Positions 1-7,804 are shown, counted from the first letter of the stretch. The stretch is 64,000 nt of DNA from an uncultured Clostridia bacterium (GCA_946531435.1 CAMNAO010000003.1:1-64000); one strand, 5' to 3'. Notes: generated from the sequence alone by a model not told the origin. A program made the numbers and translations.

Positions 1-27
1 ACGACAAAGTTGCTCCGTTTTCTTTCT

Positions 28-765
28 TCATGCTTTTCCTCCTTCCTGCGTCAGTCCCAGCTTTTCCATTCTCGCGCGGATCGCGGCGCGGGTGCGCTTG
101 AGCTCGGCGGACATGTCCTTGACCTCAACGCCCGTCCGGACTGCCTGTCGCAGATACGCATCCTCCTCCGGCTCCCAGGGCTTTCCCTGGTTTTCATGCA
201 GCGGGGTCGCGTTGATGGCGATGATGGCGTCCAGGTTATCCAGGATGAACTGCTGGGCTTGCCGATCATAAACGACCAGTGTGTACTCGCCGTTTTGCCC
301 CGTACGCTGGGCGGTGCTGATCCCAAGCTGTCGGCCCGCTTCGGTAGGGCGCTTGTTCCTGTTTCCGTTGGGGCGCTCTTCTTCAAAAAGGAGTCCTGAC
401 TGCAGCAGAAACTTGGTGATGCTGGTGGTTTTCAGCTTCTGCATGGTGCCGAGATCCACCAGCTCATTAAGCCGCTGCGCAATTTGGCTGGCGCTGAGCG
501 GCCACTCGTCAAACGCATAGCGGCTGCGCGCCTCGAAGGGCAGCGCATAGGGTGCAAGCTCTCCCTTCTTCGGGGGAGCGCCGATCACACCGCCGTTTTC
601 AATCACCTGCCGCAGCACATCTGACACATAAAACAGGCAGCGGGAAATGCGGACATTGTTGATGATATCATTCTCCGGCACCTCCCGGCCCGTGAGCGGA
701 TCGATGCCCTTCGCCAGCTTGTCCAGATAGTCCTTCGCGTGCTGCATGATTTCCAGCTTGGTCAT
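28..765 (-). CDS. Conserved hypothetical protein, possible SANT/Myb-like C-terminal helix-turn-helix
   Basis: About 245 residues beginning MTKLEIMQHAKDYLDKL. I chose the ATG at 765 because a GGGAGG ribosome site lies 6-10 bases upstream; ten further residues in frame upstream have no such site. The N-terminal half mentions 'LTGREVPENDIINNVRISRCLFYVSDVLRQV', split here as LTGREVPENDI and ISRCLFYVSDVLR, a pattern I associate with uncharacterised clostridial proteins. The last 45 residues (KPWEPEEDAYLRQAV, then RTRAAIRARMEKLGL) look like a SANT/Myb-type helical DNA-binding segment, so a nucleic-acid role is possible. Function is unknown. It directly follows, on the same strand, the tail of a decayed nuclease gene. 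Confidence 0.6.
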   Translation of the reverse strand: MTKLEIMQHAKDYLDKLAKGIDPLTGREVPENDIINNVRISRCLFYVSDVLRQVIENGGVIGAPPKKGELAPYALPFEARSRYAFDEWPLSASQIAQRLNELVDLGTMQKLKTTSITKFLLQSGLLFEEERPNGNRNKRPTEAGRQLGISTAQRTGQNGEYTLVVYDRQAQQFILDNLDAIIAINATPLHENQGKPWEPEEDAYLRQAVRTGVEVKDMSAELKRTRAAIRARMEKLGLTQEGGKA

Positions 766-782
766 ATTCTGATCCTCCCGTT

Positions 783-970
783 TTACTCCATGCAAACCTC
801 AACATTTTTGCCGCTGAAGGCAGCTCCGTATTTGAGGATTTGTTTCACACCGTGAGTGCGCAGCTCGGTCTCATAGTGTTTTTCGTTGATTTGCCGGATC
901 GCGCTCTGCGCAAGTGCTGGAAGGTCCTGCTGACTGGCATTCTTCATCCATTTCACTTCAATCAGGATAC
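783..970 (-). pseudogene. 3' remnant of a PD-(D/E)XK nuclease-domain protein (AAA-ATPase-like/DUF1703 type)
   Basis: The minus strand reads an uninterrupted 61-codon tail starting ILIEVKWMKNASQQ and ending GKNVEVCME-stop. The I-x-E-x-K signature and the later 'QINEKHYETEL' and 'ILKYGAAFSGK' segments are typical of the C-terminal nuclease domain of clostridial AAA-ATPase-like proteins. There is no start codon and no N-terminal ATPase; coding stops abruptly near 968 where a plus-strand fragment begins. It is therefore a truncated gene left by a deletion. Confidence 0.7.
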
Positions 971-1057
971 GAGGCCTTCATGAACGAGTACGTGGACTTT
1001 ATGGAAAAATACAGAAAGGCAGATGCCACCGATATCGATATTCCAACAACTGCATAA
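968..1057 (+). pseudogene. 3' remnant of a DUF6591-like secreted/lipoprotein gene
   Basis: The plus strand reads YEAFMNEYVDFMEKYRKAD followed by a short tail and TAA. I recognise this as the C-terminal pattern of small clostridial lipoproteins (DUF6591-type); the family name is from memory. No start or signal peptide exists upstream because the sequence is joined directly to the oppositely oriented nuclease remnant. A terminator follows 15 bases after the stop, consistent with a real former gene end. Confidence 0.5.
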
Positions 1058-1072
1058 AAACTTCAAGTAAAC

Positions 1073-1112
1073 ATGACAGACTGGGTCAATTCCCGGTCTG
1101 TCATCTTTTTCT
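1073..1112 (+). terminator. Rho-independent terminator
   Basis: ATGACAGAC (1073-1081) pairs with GTCTGTCAT (1096-1104), extended by GGG/CCC, and is followed by CTTTTTCTT. It sits just after the plus-strand gene remnant. Confidence 0.75.
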
Positions 1113-1179
1113 TGCATTATTGTTGCCATATATAATATCCATGGATGTCCAGCATCGCTTTTCTTGGGCGGTTTGAGAC

Positions 1180-1290
1180 TCATTCAATCGCCTCCCAGTC
1201 AAGCATTCGCTTTAGATAAGGATCGGCACCATATCGTCCGGCCAGATACTGCTTAAGCGCAGCCAGTTTCCAGGTGTACCTCACTATTAT
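1180..1290 (-). pseudogene. Possible 3' remnant of an unidentified gene
   Basis: Downstream of the toxin gene, in another frame, the minus strand reads WKLAALKQYLAGRYG then ADPYLKRMLDWEAIE-stop. The composition looks protein-like, but the open stretch has no start of its own outside the toxin gene. I do not recognise the family. It may be chance. Confidence 0.25.
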
Positions 1291-1297
1291 GTGGCTT

Positions 1298-1621
1298 TTA
1301 TTCGTCCGGGAGATCCCCAAAAAGGATCTTGATGTAATCAGACGAGGCAAGCAAAACTCTGGCAACCTCAATATATCCGTCCCATACCCGGTAAAATGCG
1401 AGGTATTTCTTGAACAGAACGGAATAGAAGCCGGTGAACAAACCGCGATAGGTAAGAGGGGTCCCGGATCGCGGGAACTCTTTCTTATCTTCAATTGCCT
1501 CAATAATGCCGTCAATGTAGTTGTCGGCTACATCGTAATTGCGAGAGGCCGAGTAAACTACATCCCAAATGCTGTCGATATCCTTGCCTGCTCTCGGCGA
1601 GTAGCGCACATCATAACTCAT
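1298..1621 (-). CDS. Type II toxin of the RelE/ParE family
   Basis: 107 residues. The protein begins MSYDVRYSPRAGKDIDSIWD and contains the ParE/RelE-type pattern of an N-terminal strand, two helices with many charged residues, then strands 'LFTGFYSVLFKKYLAFYRV' and 'VARVLLASSDY'. Members either cut mRNA at the ribosome or block gyrase; the sequence alone does not tell which. Its ATG overlaps the TGA of the upstream antitoxin gene by four bases, the usual arrangement for translational coupling, and the pair should be autoregulated by the antitoxin. Confidence 0.8.
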   Translation of the reverse strand: MSYDVRYSPRAGKDIDSIWDVVYSASRNYDVADNYIDGIIEAIEDKKEFPRSGTPLTYRGLFTGFYSVLFKKYLAFYRVWDGYIEVARVLLASSDYIKILFGDLPDE

Positions 1622-1890
1622 CCGTCAGACTTTCTCCTCTTTCGAAGATGAGCGCGGATGTCATCTGACGAAAGCCAGCCTTCCTCTTCGCCGGAACGAA
1701 TGCCGGCATTAAGTTCACTTAGCAGTTGGATCATTGCTTCTGCTTTCAGAAAGTATTCTTCATCTTCCATTGTGCGAATTGCGTATGCATCGTGACCATT
1801 CCGCGTCAGATATACCGGTACGCCCGGTTCGACCTGATCGAGAACTGTTCCATAGTTTCGCAGATCTGAAATGGGTGCGATTCTTGCCAT
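1618..1890 (-). CDS. Antitoxin of the Phd/YefM type
   Basis: 90 residues. MARIAPISDLRNYG is the classic Phd/YefM opening ('I-x-x-x-x-L-R-x-x'), followed by 'VYLTRNGHDAYAIRT'. The N-terminal fold binds the operator and the C-terminal tail (from about residue 50) should wrap the toxin. A good GGAGGGATTTCC ribosome site precedes the ATG, and it is the first gene of the two-gene operon. The AT-rich stretch upstream (1891-1960) probably contains the autoregulated promoter. Confidence 0.85.
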   Translation of the reverse strand: MARIAPISDLRNYGTVLDQVEPGVPVYLTRNGHDAYAIRTMEDEEYFLKAEAMIQLLSELNAGIRSGEEEGWLSSDDIRAHLRKRRKSDG

Positions 1891-2017
1891 CGGAAATCCC
1901 TCCTTTATAGCTTTAGTATATATCAGAAGGGATTGTTTATCAAGGAAAACTTTCGACGAATTTGTAGAAAAGATATACTCGCAGCCTCATCACAGACAGT
2001 GTGAACTTCAAATTACA

Positions 2018-2149
2018 TTATAGTGCCAAATCGCTGAGTCCCAAGAGTGATGTTTCGCCTCCATATGAACGGGTAACGTTTCTAAGTCTTTCTCTCTTGA
2101 GAGGATCAGGGTCATTATTTAAACCTTGGTCGGCATTGCGCAACTCAGC
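2018..2149 (-). pseudogene. Possible 3' remnant of an unidentified gene
   Basis: The minus strand is open for about 44 codons ending RNVTRSYGGETSLLGLSDLAL-like residues and TAA at 2018-2020, with an upstream in-frame stop just before. The segment reads like a protein C-terminus (many charged residues followed by a hydrophobic end) but there is no start codon or family I recognise. It lies between the toxin-antitoxin operon and the AAA ATPase gene. Confidence 0.25.
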
Positions 2150-2253
2150 TCAAAAGGATGTTGACTGGCAGTTTACACCGTAAGAGGCGAGAATAAAGCT
2201 CAAGAATCTGTATCCGACAATAAAGATTTAGATGTTGCAAAGTACTGGAGTCC

Positions 2254-2405
2254 CTATTTTTCCAGCAGATCCTCAATCGTGCAGCCAAGAACCCTGGAAA
2301 TACGGTACCGAGAATATGACAGGTGTTGATCGCGTAATCGAATGCGTCACCGAGCGCGGATTGTGCCTTACTCAGATATATTTCTTGGTATGCGTGGGTC
2401 GTCAT
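2254..2405 (-). pseudogene. Composite remnant: start of a small clostridial protein joined to the tail of an XRE-type regulator
   Basis: From ATG 2405 the minus strand reads MTTHAYQEIYLSKAQSALG and on to 'AFDYAINTCHI', the opening of a small conserved clostridial protein family I know only as hypothetical. Near 2308 the sense changes frame and reads YRISRVLGCTIEDLLEK-stop (stop at 2254-2256), the typical C-terminus of XRE/Cro helix-turn-helix proteins. The simplest reading is a deletion that fused two neighbouring genes out of frame. The ATG overlaps the last 38 bases of the upstream ATPase gene. Confidence 0.55.
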
Positions 2406-3774
2406 TTGAAATGCCTCCTCTGATCATGTCCTGAATATAGAGTCCGTCAGTCTCTTCTTCCAGTTGCAGAGCCAATGCCAGAAGCCGATCCAACTGATCG
2501 ACCATAAACAGGGGTATGTTCAGCATCTTACCGTCAAAGCTCAGATTCCTCAGGGAAAGGCGAACCATAATCGGGGTTTCTGCCGGGTAATCCTTTTCAT
2601 AGCGCTTGATGCTGGTCGCCTTCACGTTCTCTCCGGCCTTTGCTTCCACCGGGATAACGGTGCCCTCACGCTGGAGAATGAAGTCCACCTCATGCGGGGC
2701 CTCCGCCCAGTAGCGCGGCGGGACCTCAAAGCTGCGGATCAGCGCCTGATGCACATAGTTTTCCGTCAGCGCCCCCCTAAACTCCGTAAACAGTCGGTTG
2801 TTCTCGGCAAACGCGGTCGTCGGCAGATGCGACAGTCGGCGCAGCAGCCCCACATCCACAGCGTAGATCTTGAAGGCGCCGAGATCGTCGTAGGAGGACA
2901 GCGGCAGCCCCGGCTTGCTGATCCGGTTTACCTTGCTGACAATATCCGCGTCACGTAGCCAGTTGAGCGCGTTCTCGTACTCTCTGGCCCGGGCTCCGGG
3001 CTTTACGACGCTGTACAGGAATTTTTTGTTTTCCTTTGCAAGCTGAGACGGAAGCGACTGCCAGATGTACCGGATCTTGGGCACATCCTCCGTCGGGGCG
3101 TGTTTTCCGAAATCACTTTCAAAAGACGTGATGATATCGGATAGGACCTTATCCACTTCCTTCGGGTCCTTATCCTCCGTCCAAACAGAAACAGATTCCG
3201 GCATGCCGCCTGTGACGAAATAGCATTTGAGCTTTTCCGCCAGCGGGCCAAAGAACGCATCCGGGATCGGGGCGAAGGTATCAACAGATGCAAGATATTC
3301 CGCAAGGTTCTCCGCTTGATCGGCCAACAAAAACTCGGTAAAGGTCATGGGGCCCATCTCAAGGAAATCCACCTGGCCCACCGGGAAGCCTCCCGCAAGC
3401 TGCAGGCCTAGCAGGGAGCCGGCGCTGGCAACATAGTATTCCGGGGCGTCCTCGTGAAAGTATTTGAGACTGTTCAACGCTTCCTCGCAGGCCTGGATCT
3501 CATCGAAAATGATCAGTGTGTCCTTTGTGATCCGCTGTCCGCTGGCCATCGCCAGATTCTGCAGGATGCGCCGCACATCCTTTGTCGAATGGAAAAACTG
3601 CGCATACTCCGGGTTCCGGTCAAAATCAAGGCGCACATATCCGTCCGGGAAGCTCTTGCCGAATTCCTCCAGGACCCAGGTTTTGCCGACCTGACGCGCG
3701 CCGCGCAGTACCAGCGGTTTTCTGCGCTTGGAGTTCTTCCATCGCTCAAGATCACGCAGTATCAATCGTTCCAT
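2368..3774 (-). CDS. ATP-binding protein, AAA_14 plus DUF4143
   Basis: 468 residues. Walker A is GARQVGKT (about residue 24), Walker B is LIIFDEIQ (about 87), and sensor-like 'VASAGSLLGL' follows near 115. The C-terminal half carries DUF4143 and ends with a nuclease-like 'EVDFILQREGTVIPVEAKAGE'. Such proteins are frequent in anaerobes and archaea; their biological role is unknown, with proposals ranging from mobile-element maintenance to defence. GGGAGGCCTGAAA precedes the ATG. The gene is intact while everything around it is decayed. Two 17-base direct repeats lie 72-120 bases upstream. Confidence 0.85.
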   Translation of the reverse strand: MERLILRDLERWKNSKRRKPLVLRGARQVGKTWVLEEFGKSFPDGYVRLDFDRNPEYAQFFHSTKDVRRILQNLAMASGQRITKDTLIIFDEIQACEEALNSLKYFHEDAPEYYVASAGSLLGLQLAGGFPVGQVDFLEMGPMTFTEFLLADQAENLAEYLASVDTFAPIPDAFFGPLAEKLKCYFVTGGMPESVSVWTEDKDPKEVDKVLSDIITSFESDFGKHAPTEDVPKIRYIWQSLPSQLAKENKKFLYSVVKPGARAREYENALNWLRDADIVSKVNRISKPGLPLSSYDDLGAFKIYAVDVGLLRRLSHLPTTAFAENNRLFTEFRGALTENYVHQALIRSFEVPPRYWAEAPHEVDFILQREGTVIPVEAKAGENVKATSIKRYEKDYPAETPIMVRLSLRNLSFDGKMLNIPLFMVDQLDRLLALALQLEEETDGLYIQDMIRGGISNDDPRIPRNISE

Positions 3775-3845
3775 TTTCAGGCCTCCCTCAGAAATAGCTT
3801 TACATGGACTGAATTATATCGTGTCTTGGCGTCACAGTCAATCGA

Positions 3846-3894
3846 AATCACGTTATTCTTGATAAATACGTGAATATAATCACGTTATTCTTGA
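3846..3894. promoter_or_regulatory. Pair of 17-base direct repeats upstream of the AAA/DUF4143 gene
   Basis: AATCACGTTATTCTTGA occurs at 3846-3862 and again at 3878-3894, exactly 32 bases apart (three helical turns). Between them, AATACGTGA forms an imperfect inverted repeat with TCACGTTATT of the second copy. The spacing and position suggest an operator array for the divergent region. Confidence 0.45.
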
Positions 3895-4103
3895 AATAGA
3901 AGTCAGCGATGTAGCAGGGTGAGTAAGCGTTTCGAGTCCAGCTCACAGCACAGTTATCTCCCCGATCTGCGCCTCACAGAAGAGGCTTTACCCATCAGCA
4001 AGCATGCCTCATCGTCAATGATGCCCGCAGTCCCACCTTTTCTTGGGCAAGGCGCTTCATTGAACCGCGGATTCAATGACCCTCTTCCCTTTTCGCTGTA
4101 TAC

Positions 4104-4133
4104 TGTTTTCCGGCAGTTCTTTCCCGGAAAACA
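4104..4133 (+). promoter_or_regulatory. Perfect 10-bp inverted repeat in the leader of the phosphoesterase cluster
   Basis: TGTTTTCCGG (4104-4113) and CCGGAAAACA (4124-4133) flank a 10-base loop. It starts two bases after a TATACT that could be a -10 box, so it would form a hairpin at the very 5' end of the mRNA or act as an operator. No T-run follows, which argues against a terminator. Confidence 0.4.
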
Positions 4134-4188
4134 GCAGAAGGATCGGGCGGCTGTAAATATCAGGAGCAAAAAGGGGGGGGCATCTACT

Positions 4189-4884
4189 ATGGTTTACTTC
4201 ACCGGCGACATTCACGGGGATATCCAATGGATCACAGGCCTTACAGAAAAGGTCCATCTCACCCAGGAGGACGTGATCGTTCTTCTTGGAGACGTGGGTG
4301 CCAATTACTATAGAGACGGACGAGATGATCTTCTGAAAAGACGGCTCAACGGGATCGGAACCTCTTTCCTCTGCATTCACGGCAATCACGAGATCCGGCC
4401 GGTTCACATTCCCGGCTACGATGAAATCATCTGGAACGGAGGGAAAGCCTGGGTTCAGCCGCAGTTTCCCAACCTGATCTTCGCCGGGGACGGTGAGATC
4501 TATACTCTGAACGGGCTCCGTTATCTTGTGATCGGCGGCGCCTACAGCGTGGACAAGCACTACCGATTAAGCCGGGGCGCGGGCTGGTGGCCGGACGAGC
4601 AGCCGTTGACAGAGATCAAAGCTTATACAGAGCAGCAGATTCGGTATAATCCGGTTGATATCGTCCTTTCCCACACCTGCCCGTTCAAATATGTGCCGAG
4701 GGAGATGTTCCTCAGCGGGATCGATCAGAGTACGGTAGATGACAGCACCGAACGCTGGCTGGATACCATTGAGGAAGCCGTCGAATACAAAGCGTGGTTC
4801 TGCGGACACTGGCATACGGATAAGAGGATCGACAAAATGCACTTCCTGTTCCACTCCGTCGAATCCGACGCCGAGTTCAAGTAA
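4189..4884 (+). CDS. Calcineurin-like metallophosphoesterase
   Basis: 231 residues from ATG 4189, where the metallophosphoesterase fold begins at once (MVYFTGDIHGD). The open frame extends 90 codons further upstream but that part is not protein-like. Metal ligands are visible in order: GDIHGD (residues 6-11), LLGDVG (about 35), IHGNHE (about 65), SHTCP (about 160) and GHWHTD (about 205). The family cleaves phosphomonoesters or diesters with two metal ions; the substrate is not predictable. It is the first of five tightly packed same-strand genes and resembles in fold the fourth gene of the cluster. Confidence 0.85.
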   Translation: MVYFTGDIHGDIQWITGLTEKVHLTQEDVIVLLGDVGANYYRDGRDDLLKRRLNGIGTSFLCIHGNHEIRPVHIPGYDEIIWNGGKAWVQPQFPNLIFAGDGEIYTLNGLRYLVIGGAYSVDKHYRLSRGAGWWPDEQPLTEIKAYTEQQIRYNPVDIVLSHTCPFKYVPREMFLSGIDQSTVDDSTERWLDTIEEAVEYKAWFCGHWHTDKRIDKMHFLFHSVESDAEFK

Positions 4885-4901
4885 TCAAGGAGGATCAAGC
4901 G

Positions 4902-5339
4902 ATGAGAAAACTGCCTGAACTAAGTGAGATGGAGCATATCACATCCAAAGAGTTCGGTGACAACATGGACGCCATTCTGGATCGGATCGTTGAGGAAGAC
5001 ATTGCTCTCGCCATCGATGATAACGGCAAGTCCTTCGTCATCTGCCCTGCCAGTTGGTTTGAGCTCGCTGAGCCGATACATCTGGACTTGATGGTGAAAA
5101 ACGCCGTGCGTTTCGTTGCCGCCGTGGATGACGCCGATCTGGCAGAAACCGTGGAAATGGTCAAGGATGTGGCTCCGGCGCTCTCGCCGGAGTGCGTTCG
5201 CAGCATCCTTGCGCTGATCAAAGGCAAAGAGGCCGGGAAAAGCAAGGGTGAATGGGAAGAGCTGCGGCAGGCTTTGAAAGCAGTTCTGCCGACAGCAGAA
5301 AACAAGAAAGAGGATTCCGATGGAAATGGTAACAATTGA
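4902..5339 (+). CDS. Small protein with Phd/YefM-like N-terminus
   Basis: 145 residues. The segment 'HITSKEFGDNMDAILDRIVEE' then 'IALAIDDNGKSFVICPASWFE' resembles the N-terminal fold of Phd/YefM antitoxins. The rest is helical and acidic, ending in a charged low-complexity tail. AAGGAGGATCAAGCG precedes the ATG. It overlaps the next gene by 20 bases, so the two are probably translated together. No toxin of the RelE/ParE type is adjacent; the neighbours are phosphoesterases. A role as antitoxin or regulator is inference. Confidence 0.55.
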   Translation: MRKLPELSEMEHITSKEFGDNMDAILDRIVEEDIALAIDDNGKSFVICPASWFELAEPIHLDLMVKNAVRFVAAVDDADLAETVEMVKDVAPALSPECVRSILALIKGKEAGKSKGEWEELRQALKAVLPTAENKKEDSDGNGNN

Positions 5340-5538
5340 GGTAAGGCTCCCCAGGGAAATATACAATAAGGCTTCCGAGATTCTTGTCAGGCAGGGACTC
5401 ACAATGGAAGACGCTATCAACCTGTTCTTACAAGAGACAGCCAGACTTGGGCGGATCCCTTTCGAGTATACGGAAGAAGATCTCGAAGAAGCCAGACGGT
5501 GGGAGAAGATGATAAACGATGATCTATGTAATGTCTGA
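5320..5538 (+). CDS. RelB/DinJ-like ribbon-helix-helix protein
   Basis: 72 residues. 'VTIEVRLPREIYNKASEIL' followed by 'QGLTMEDAINLFLQE' is the ribbon-helix-helix DNA-binding fold of RelB/DinJ antitoxins, and the C-terminal acidic helix fits a toxin-wrapping tail. It starts inside the preceding gene and its last 20 bases overlap the start of the following phosphoesterase gene. In DinJ-type loci the gene in this position is a YafQ toxin; here it is a metallophosphoesterase. Confidence 0.7.
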   Translation: MEMVTIEVRLPREIYNKASEILVRQGLTMEDAINLFLQETARLGRIPFEYTEEDLEEARRWEKMINDDLCNV

Positions 5539-6268
5539 CATCCACGGTAATGCCATTCGGTTCAACTCCATCATGAGGCAAATCGATCTGAAGCCGGAGG
5601 ATACGCTCTATGTCCTGGGCGATGTCATTGACCGGTACCCCAACGGGATTCGGATCCTGCGCCGACTGATGCGCATGCCGAATGTAAAGATGATCCTGGG
5701 GAACCACGAATCTATGATGCTGGACGCGTTGGATCGGTTTGACGAAAACAGCAGAGACCGCAAATACGCTCTGGATCTTTGGTACTGGAACGACGGAGAT
5801 GACACGCACGAGAGTTTCAAGCATCTCCGAAAGTCCGCCCGCAAAGAGATCCTCGATTATCTTCACAGCCTGCCACTGAATATGGAGATTGAGGTGAATG
5901 GGAAGACCTATCTGTTGGTTCACGGCGGACCGATAGCCAACTATGCCGCGTACGGGTCCAGATATGATTCTCTGGAAGAGTATGCGGTTTGGCACCGGAT
6001 CTCCGGCGATGAGCCGGATCTATCCGGTAAGACCATCATCTTCGGCCACACGCCGACCGCTGAGTACCAGCACAACAACCCTTTGGAAATCTGGATCTCC
6101 CCTTCCGGCGGCAAGATCGGAATTGACTGCGGATGCGGCTTTCCGGATCCTTTATCCCTGGAACGGCATCCCGCATACGGAAGGCTGGCCTGCCTGCGGC
6201 TGGACGACAGGAAGGTGTTCTACTCAGAAGAAGAGATTCCCGAAGAGGTGGAGGAAATTGTCTGGTAA
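5519..6268 (+). CDS. Serine/threonine-phosphatase-like metallophosphoesterase
   Basis: 249 residues. Motifs GxH (MSDIHGN, residues 5-11), GDxxDR (LGDVIDRYP, about 33), GNHE (LGNHES, about 60), then LVHGG (about 133) and FGHTPT (about 175) are all present. GDVIDR and HGG place it closer to PPP-type/bis(5'-nucleosyl)-tetraphosphatase (ApaH/PrpE-like) enzymes than the first phosphoesterase of the cluster. Plausible substrates are phosphoproteins, dinucleoside polyphosphates or RNA caps; the sequence does not choose. The start overlaps the antitoxin-like gene by 20 bases. Confidence 0.85.
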   Translation: MIYVMSDIHGNAIRFNSIMRQIDLKPEDTLYVLGDVIDRYPNGIRILRRLMRMPNVKMILGNHESMMLDALDRFDENSRDRKYALDLWYWNDGDDTHESFKHLRKSARKEILDYLHSLPLNMEIEVNGKTYLLVHGGPIANYAAYGSRYDSLEEYAVWHRISGDEPDLSGKTIIFGHTPTAEYQHNNPLEIWISPSGGKIGIDCGCGFPDPLSLERHPAYGRLACLRLDDRKVFYSEEEIPEEVEEIVW

Positions 6269-6280
6269 GGAGGTGCCAGG

Positions 6281-6916
6281 TTGAGCGTCTATTATCATGT
6301 CTACGCGGAGGTAAATGTCGGAGGTAAATGGTACAGCCTCTCGCCGTACTTCAAAATCAGCAGTGACAGTCCAAAAACAGGTGCCATCTTCTGGGCGCAA
6401 TCCGCCTTCTGGGAGGTGGGTAATGAGTTGCAGAGGCACGCTCATTGGGGAATCCCGGATGACATGTCCGAGGGGCTTCGGGAGTTATTTCATGAGAACC
6501 TTGACGAGCCAGTCTGTAGTTGGAATGGAAAGGCCTGGCGAGACCACTATAATCATTATCTTTACTACGTTAACTTCGCTCACGCGATCGTTTCTCGGGT
6601 CAATCGGGACCGACCGTTTATGTATGAGGGCTACGTGACAAAAAAAGAACTCGCAGCATTTGAGTGCTACGAGTTGGAAGAGTTCTCGGAATGGCTGACA
6701 GAAGATGAATATGCCGCCCTGACGGACAAGCAAAAACGGCAGTACGTCTTTCACCGATGGAATGATCCTTACGGAGAGTATTGGATCTACTCCGAGCTTG
6801 CGCGCACCATCTGGACCCTCTGTAACTTGTTCCAAAGGATCTGTGATTATGATATCCAAGAAATGTGGGACGGAATAGACGATTCTCAGGTGAGGGTCTA
6901 TGTGCTCACAAGCTAA
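6281..6916 (+). CDS. Conserved hypothetical protein, aromatic-rich
   Basis: 211 residues starting with TTG at 6281, supported by TAAGGAGGTGCCAGG directly upstream and by the absence of another start. The protein is rich in Trp and Tyr (SVYYHVYAEVNVGGKWYSL opening) and acidic, with no membrane segment or signal. I do not recognise a family. It is 12 bases downstream of the second phosphoesterase gene and ends the five-gene cluster, so it probably works with it. Confidence 0.65.
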   Translation: MSVYYHVYAEVNVGGKWYSLSPYFKISSDSPKTGAIFWAQSAFWEVGNELQRHAHWGIPDDMSEGLRELFHENLDEPVCSWNGKAWRDHYNHYLYYVNFAHAIVSRVNRDRPFMYEGYVTKKELAAFECYELEEFSEWLTEDEYAALTDKQKRQYVFHRWNDPYGEYWIYSELARTIWTLCNLFQRICDYDIQEMWDGIDDSQVRVYVLTS

Positions 6917-7389
6917 CACCGAAGGAAACCAAATGGAAGGCAGTACAGCAATGTCTGCAGGAGGCAGATTTCGACGTAGCAGTGTGCTCTGCCCTTATGA
7001 TCTCTCCACTGGAATACTTGGAGTTTAAGGCATACAATATCAGTCTGGCAGATTCTATTAACCTGGGTAACAATCGTCTCCTCGGATATTACTGCATGGA
7101 AGGGAATCATGCCCCTGAAACGGTCTCCTGTTCCGACCGGGCTACGGCCTGTTCAAGGGAAATTAACAGCCTATTCTTCCTCCACAACTGAGAAGTATGC
7201 TTTATTTGATATTCTGGATGGTATTGGGTGCGCTTTTTTCTTTTCTGGTAAAAGATGAACCCATCCTCAATCTTTATGATCCGATAGCCTAATGCTTTGT
7301 CAAAAAGCATTTGTACGCTCATTCCAGCATGGGGTATCCAGACGAAACTCAGCAGCACAATGTTTGCTCCTTAACAAGATGCTCACGGA
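6917..7389. other. Stretch without a convincing gene
   Basis: Open frames exist on both strands (plus strand to a stop at 7189; minus strand 7107-7358, which includes 'LGYRIIKIEDGFIFYQKRKK') but neither has a good ribosome site or a family I recognise. The minus-strand one may be a decayed gene. I see no RNA gene or repeat here. Confidence 0.4.
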
Positions 7390-7752
7390 TCATACAGGGG
7401 TGCCTACTTCTATGAGGTTGCCGTCCGGGTCATAGAATCTGACGACCCGCTGTCCCCAGCTGTGCGTCATCAGGGGATTCACATACTCCGTGTCAGGATA
7501 GAGCCTTTCCAGCTTTTTCACGAAGCTTTCAATCTCAGGCTCTTCAAAATACAGTTCCGTGTGATTGCATTTCGGAATCACGTACCTCCCCGTAAACCGC
7601 TCCCAGTATGTTTCTTCTTGGAGATATAGATTTCCGGATAGTTCCATATTGCCGTCATGATCCTGAATCAATTCGAATCCAAACATATCCTGATAAAACT
7701 TCAATGCTTTCTTGCAGTCCTTTACGACGATAAGGGTTCCTCTGAATTTCAT
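7390..7752 (-). CDS. VOC (glyoxalase/bleomycin-resistance fold) protein
   Basis: 120 residues. The N-terminus 'FRGTLIVVKDCKKALKFYQD' and the C-terminus 'VVRFYDPDGNLIEVGTPV' are the two beta-alpha-beta-beta-beta repeats of the VOC superfamily, with Glu in 'NLIEV' as the likely metal ligand and His/Glu in 'HTELYFEE' as further ligands. VOC proteins include glyoxalases, dioxygenases and drug-binding resistance proteins. The substrate cannot be read from the sequence. The gene stands alone, followed at 52 bases upstream by the radical SAM gene on the same strand. Confidence 0.8.
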   Translation of the reverse strand: MKFRGTLIVVKDCKKALKFYQDMFGFELIQDHDGNMELSGNLYLQEETYWERFTGRYVIPKCNHTELYFEEPEIESFVKKLERLYPDTEYVNPLMTHSWGQRVVRFYDPDGNLIEVGTPV

Positions 7753-7804
7753 GGTCTTCTTTTCCTCGTGTGAAACCAGTGCTCGCTTTCCATATCTTCA
7801 ATTG

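Noticed and set aside
6865..7191. Plus-strand open frame after the phosphoesterase cluster
   Set aside because: Starts inside the previous gene, lacks a ribosome site and any recognisable pattern; left as unassigned.
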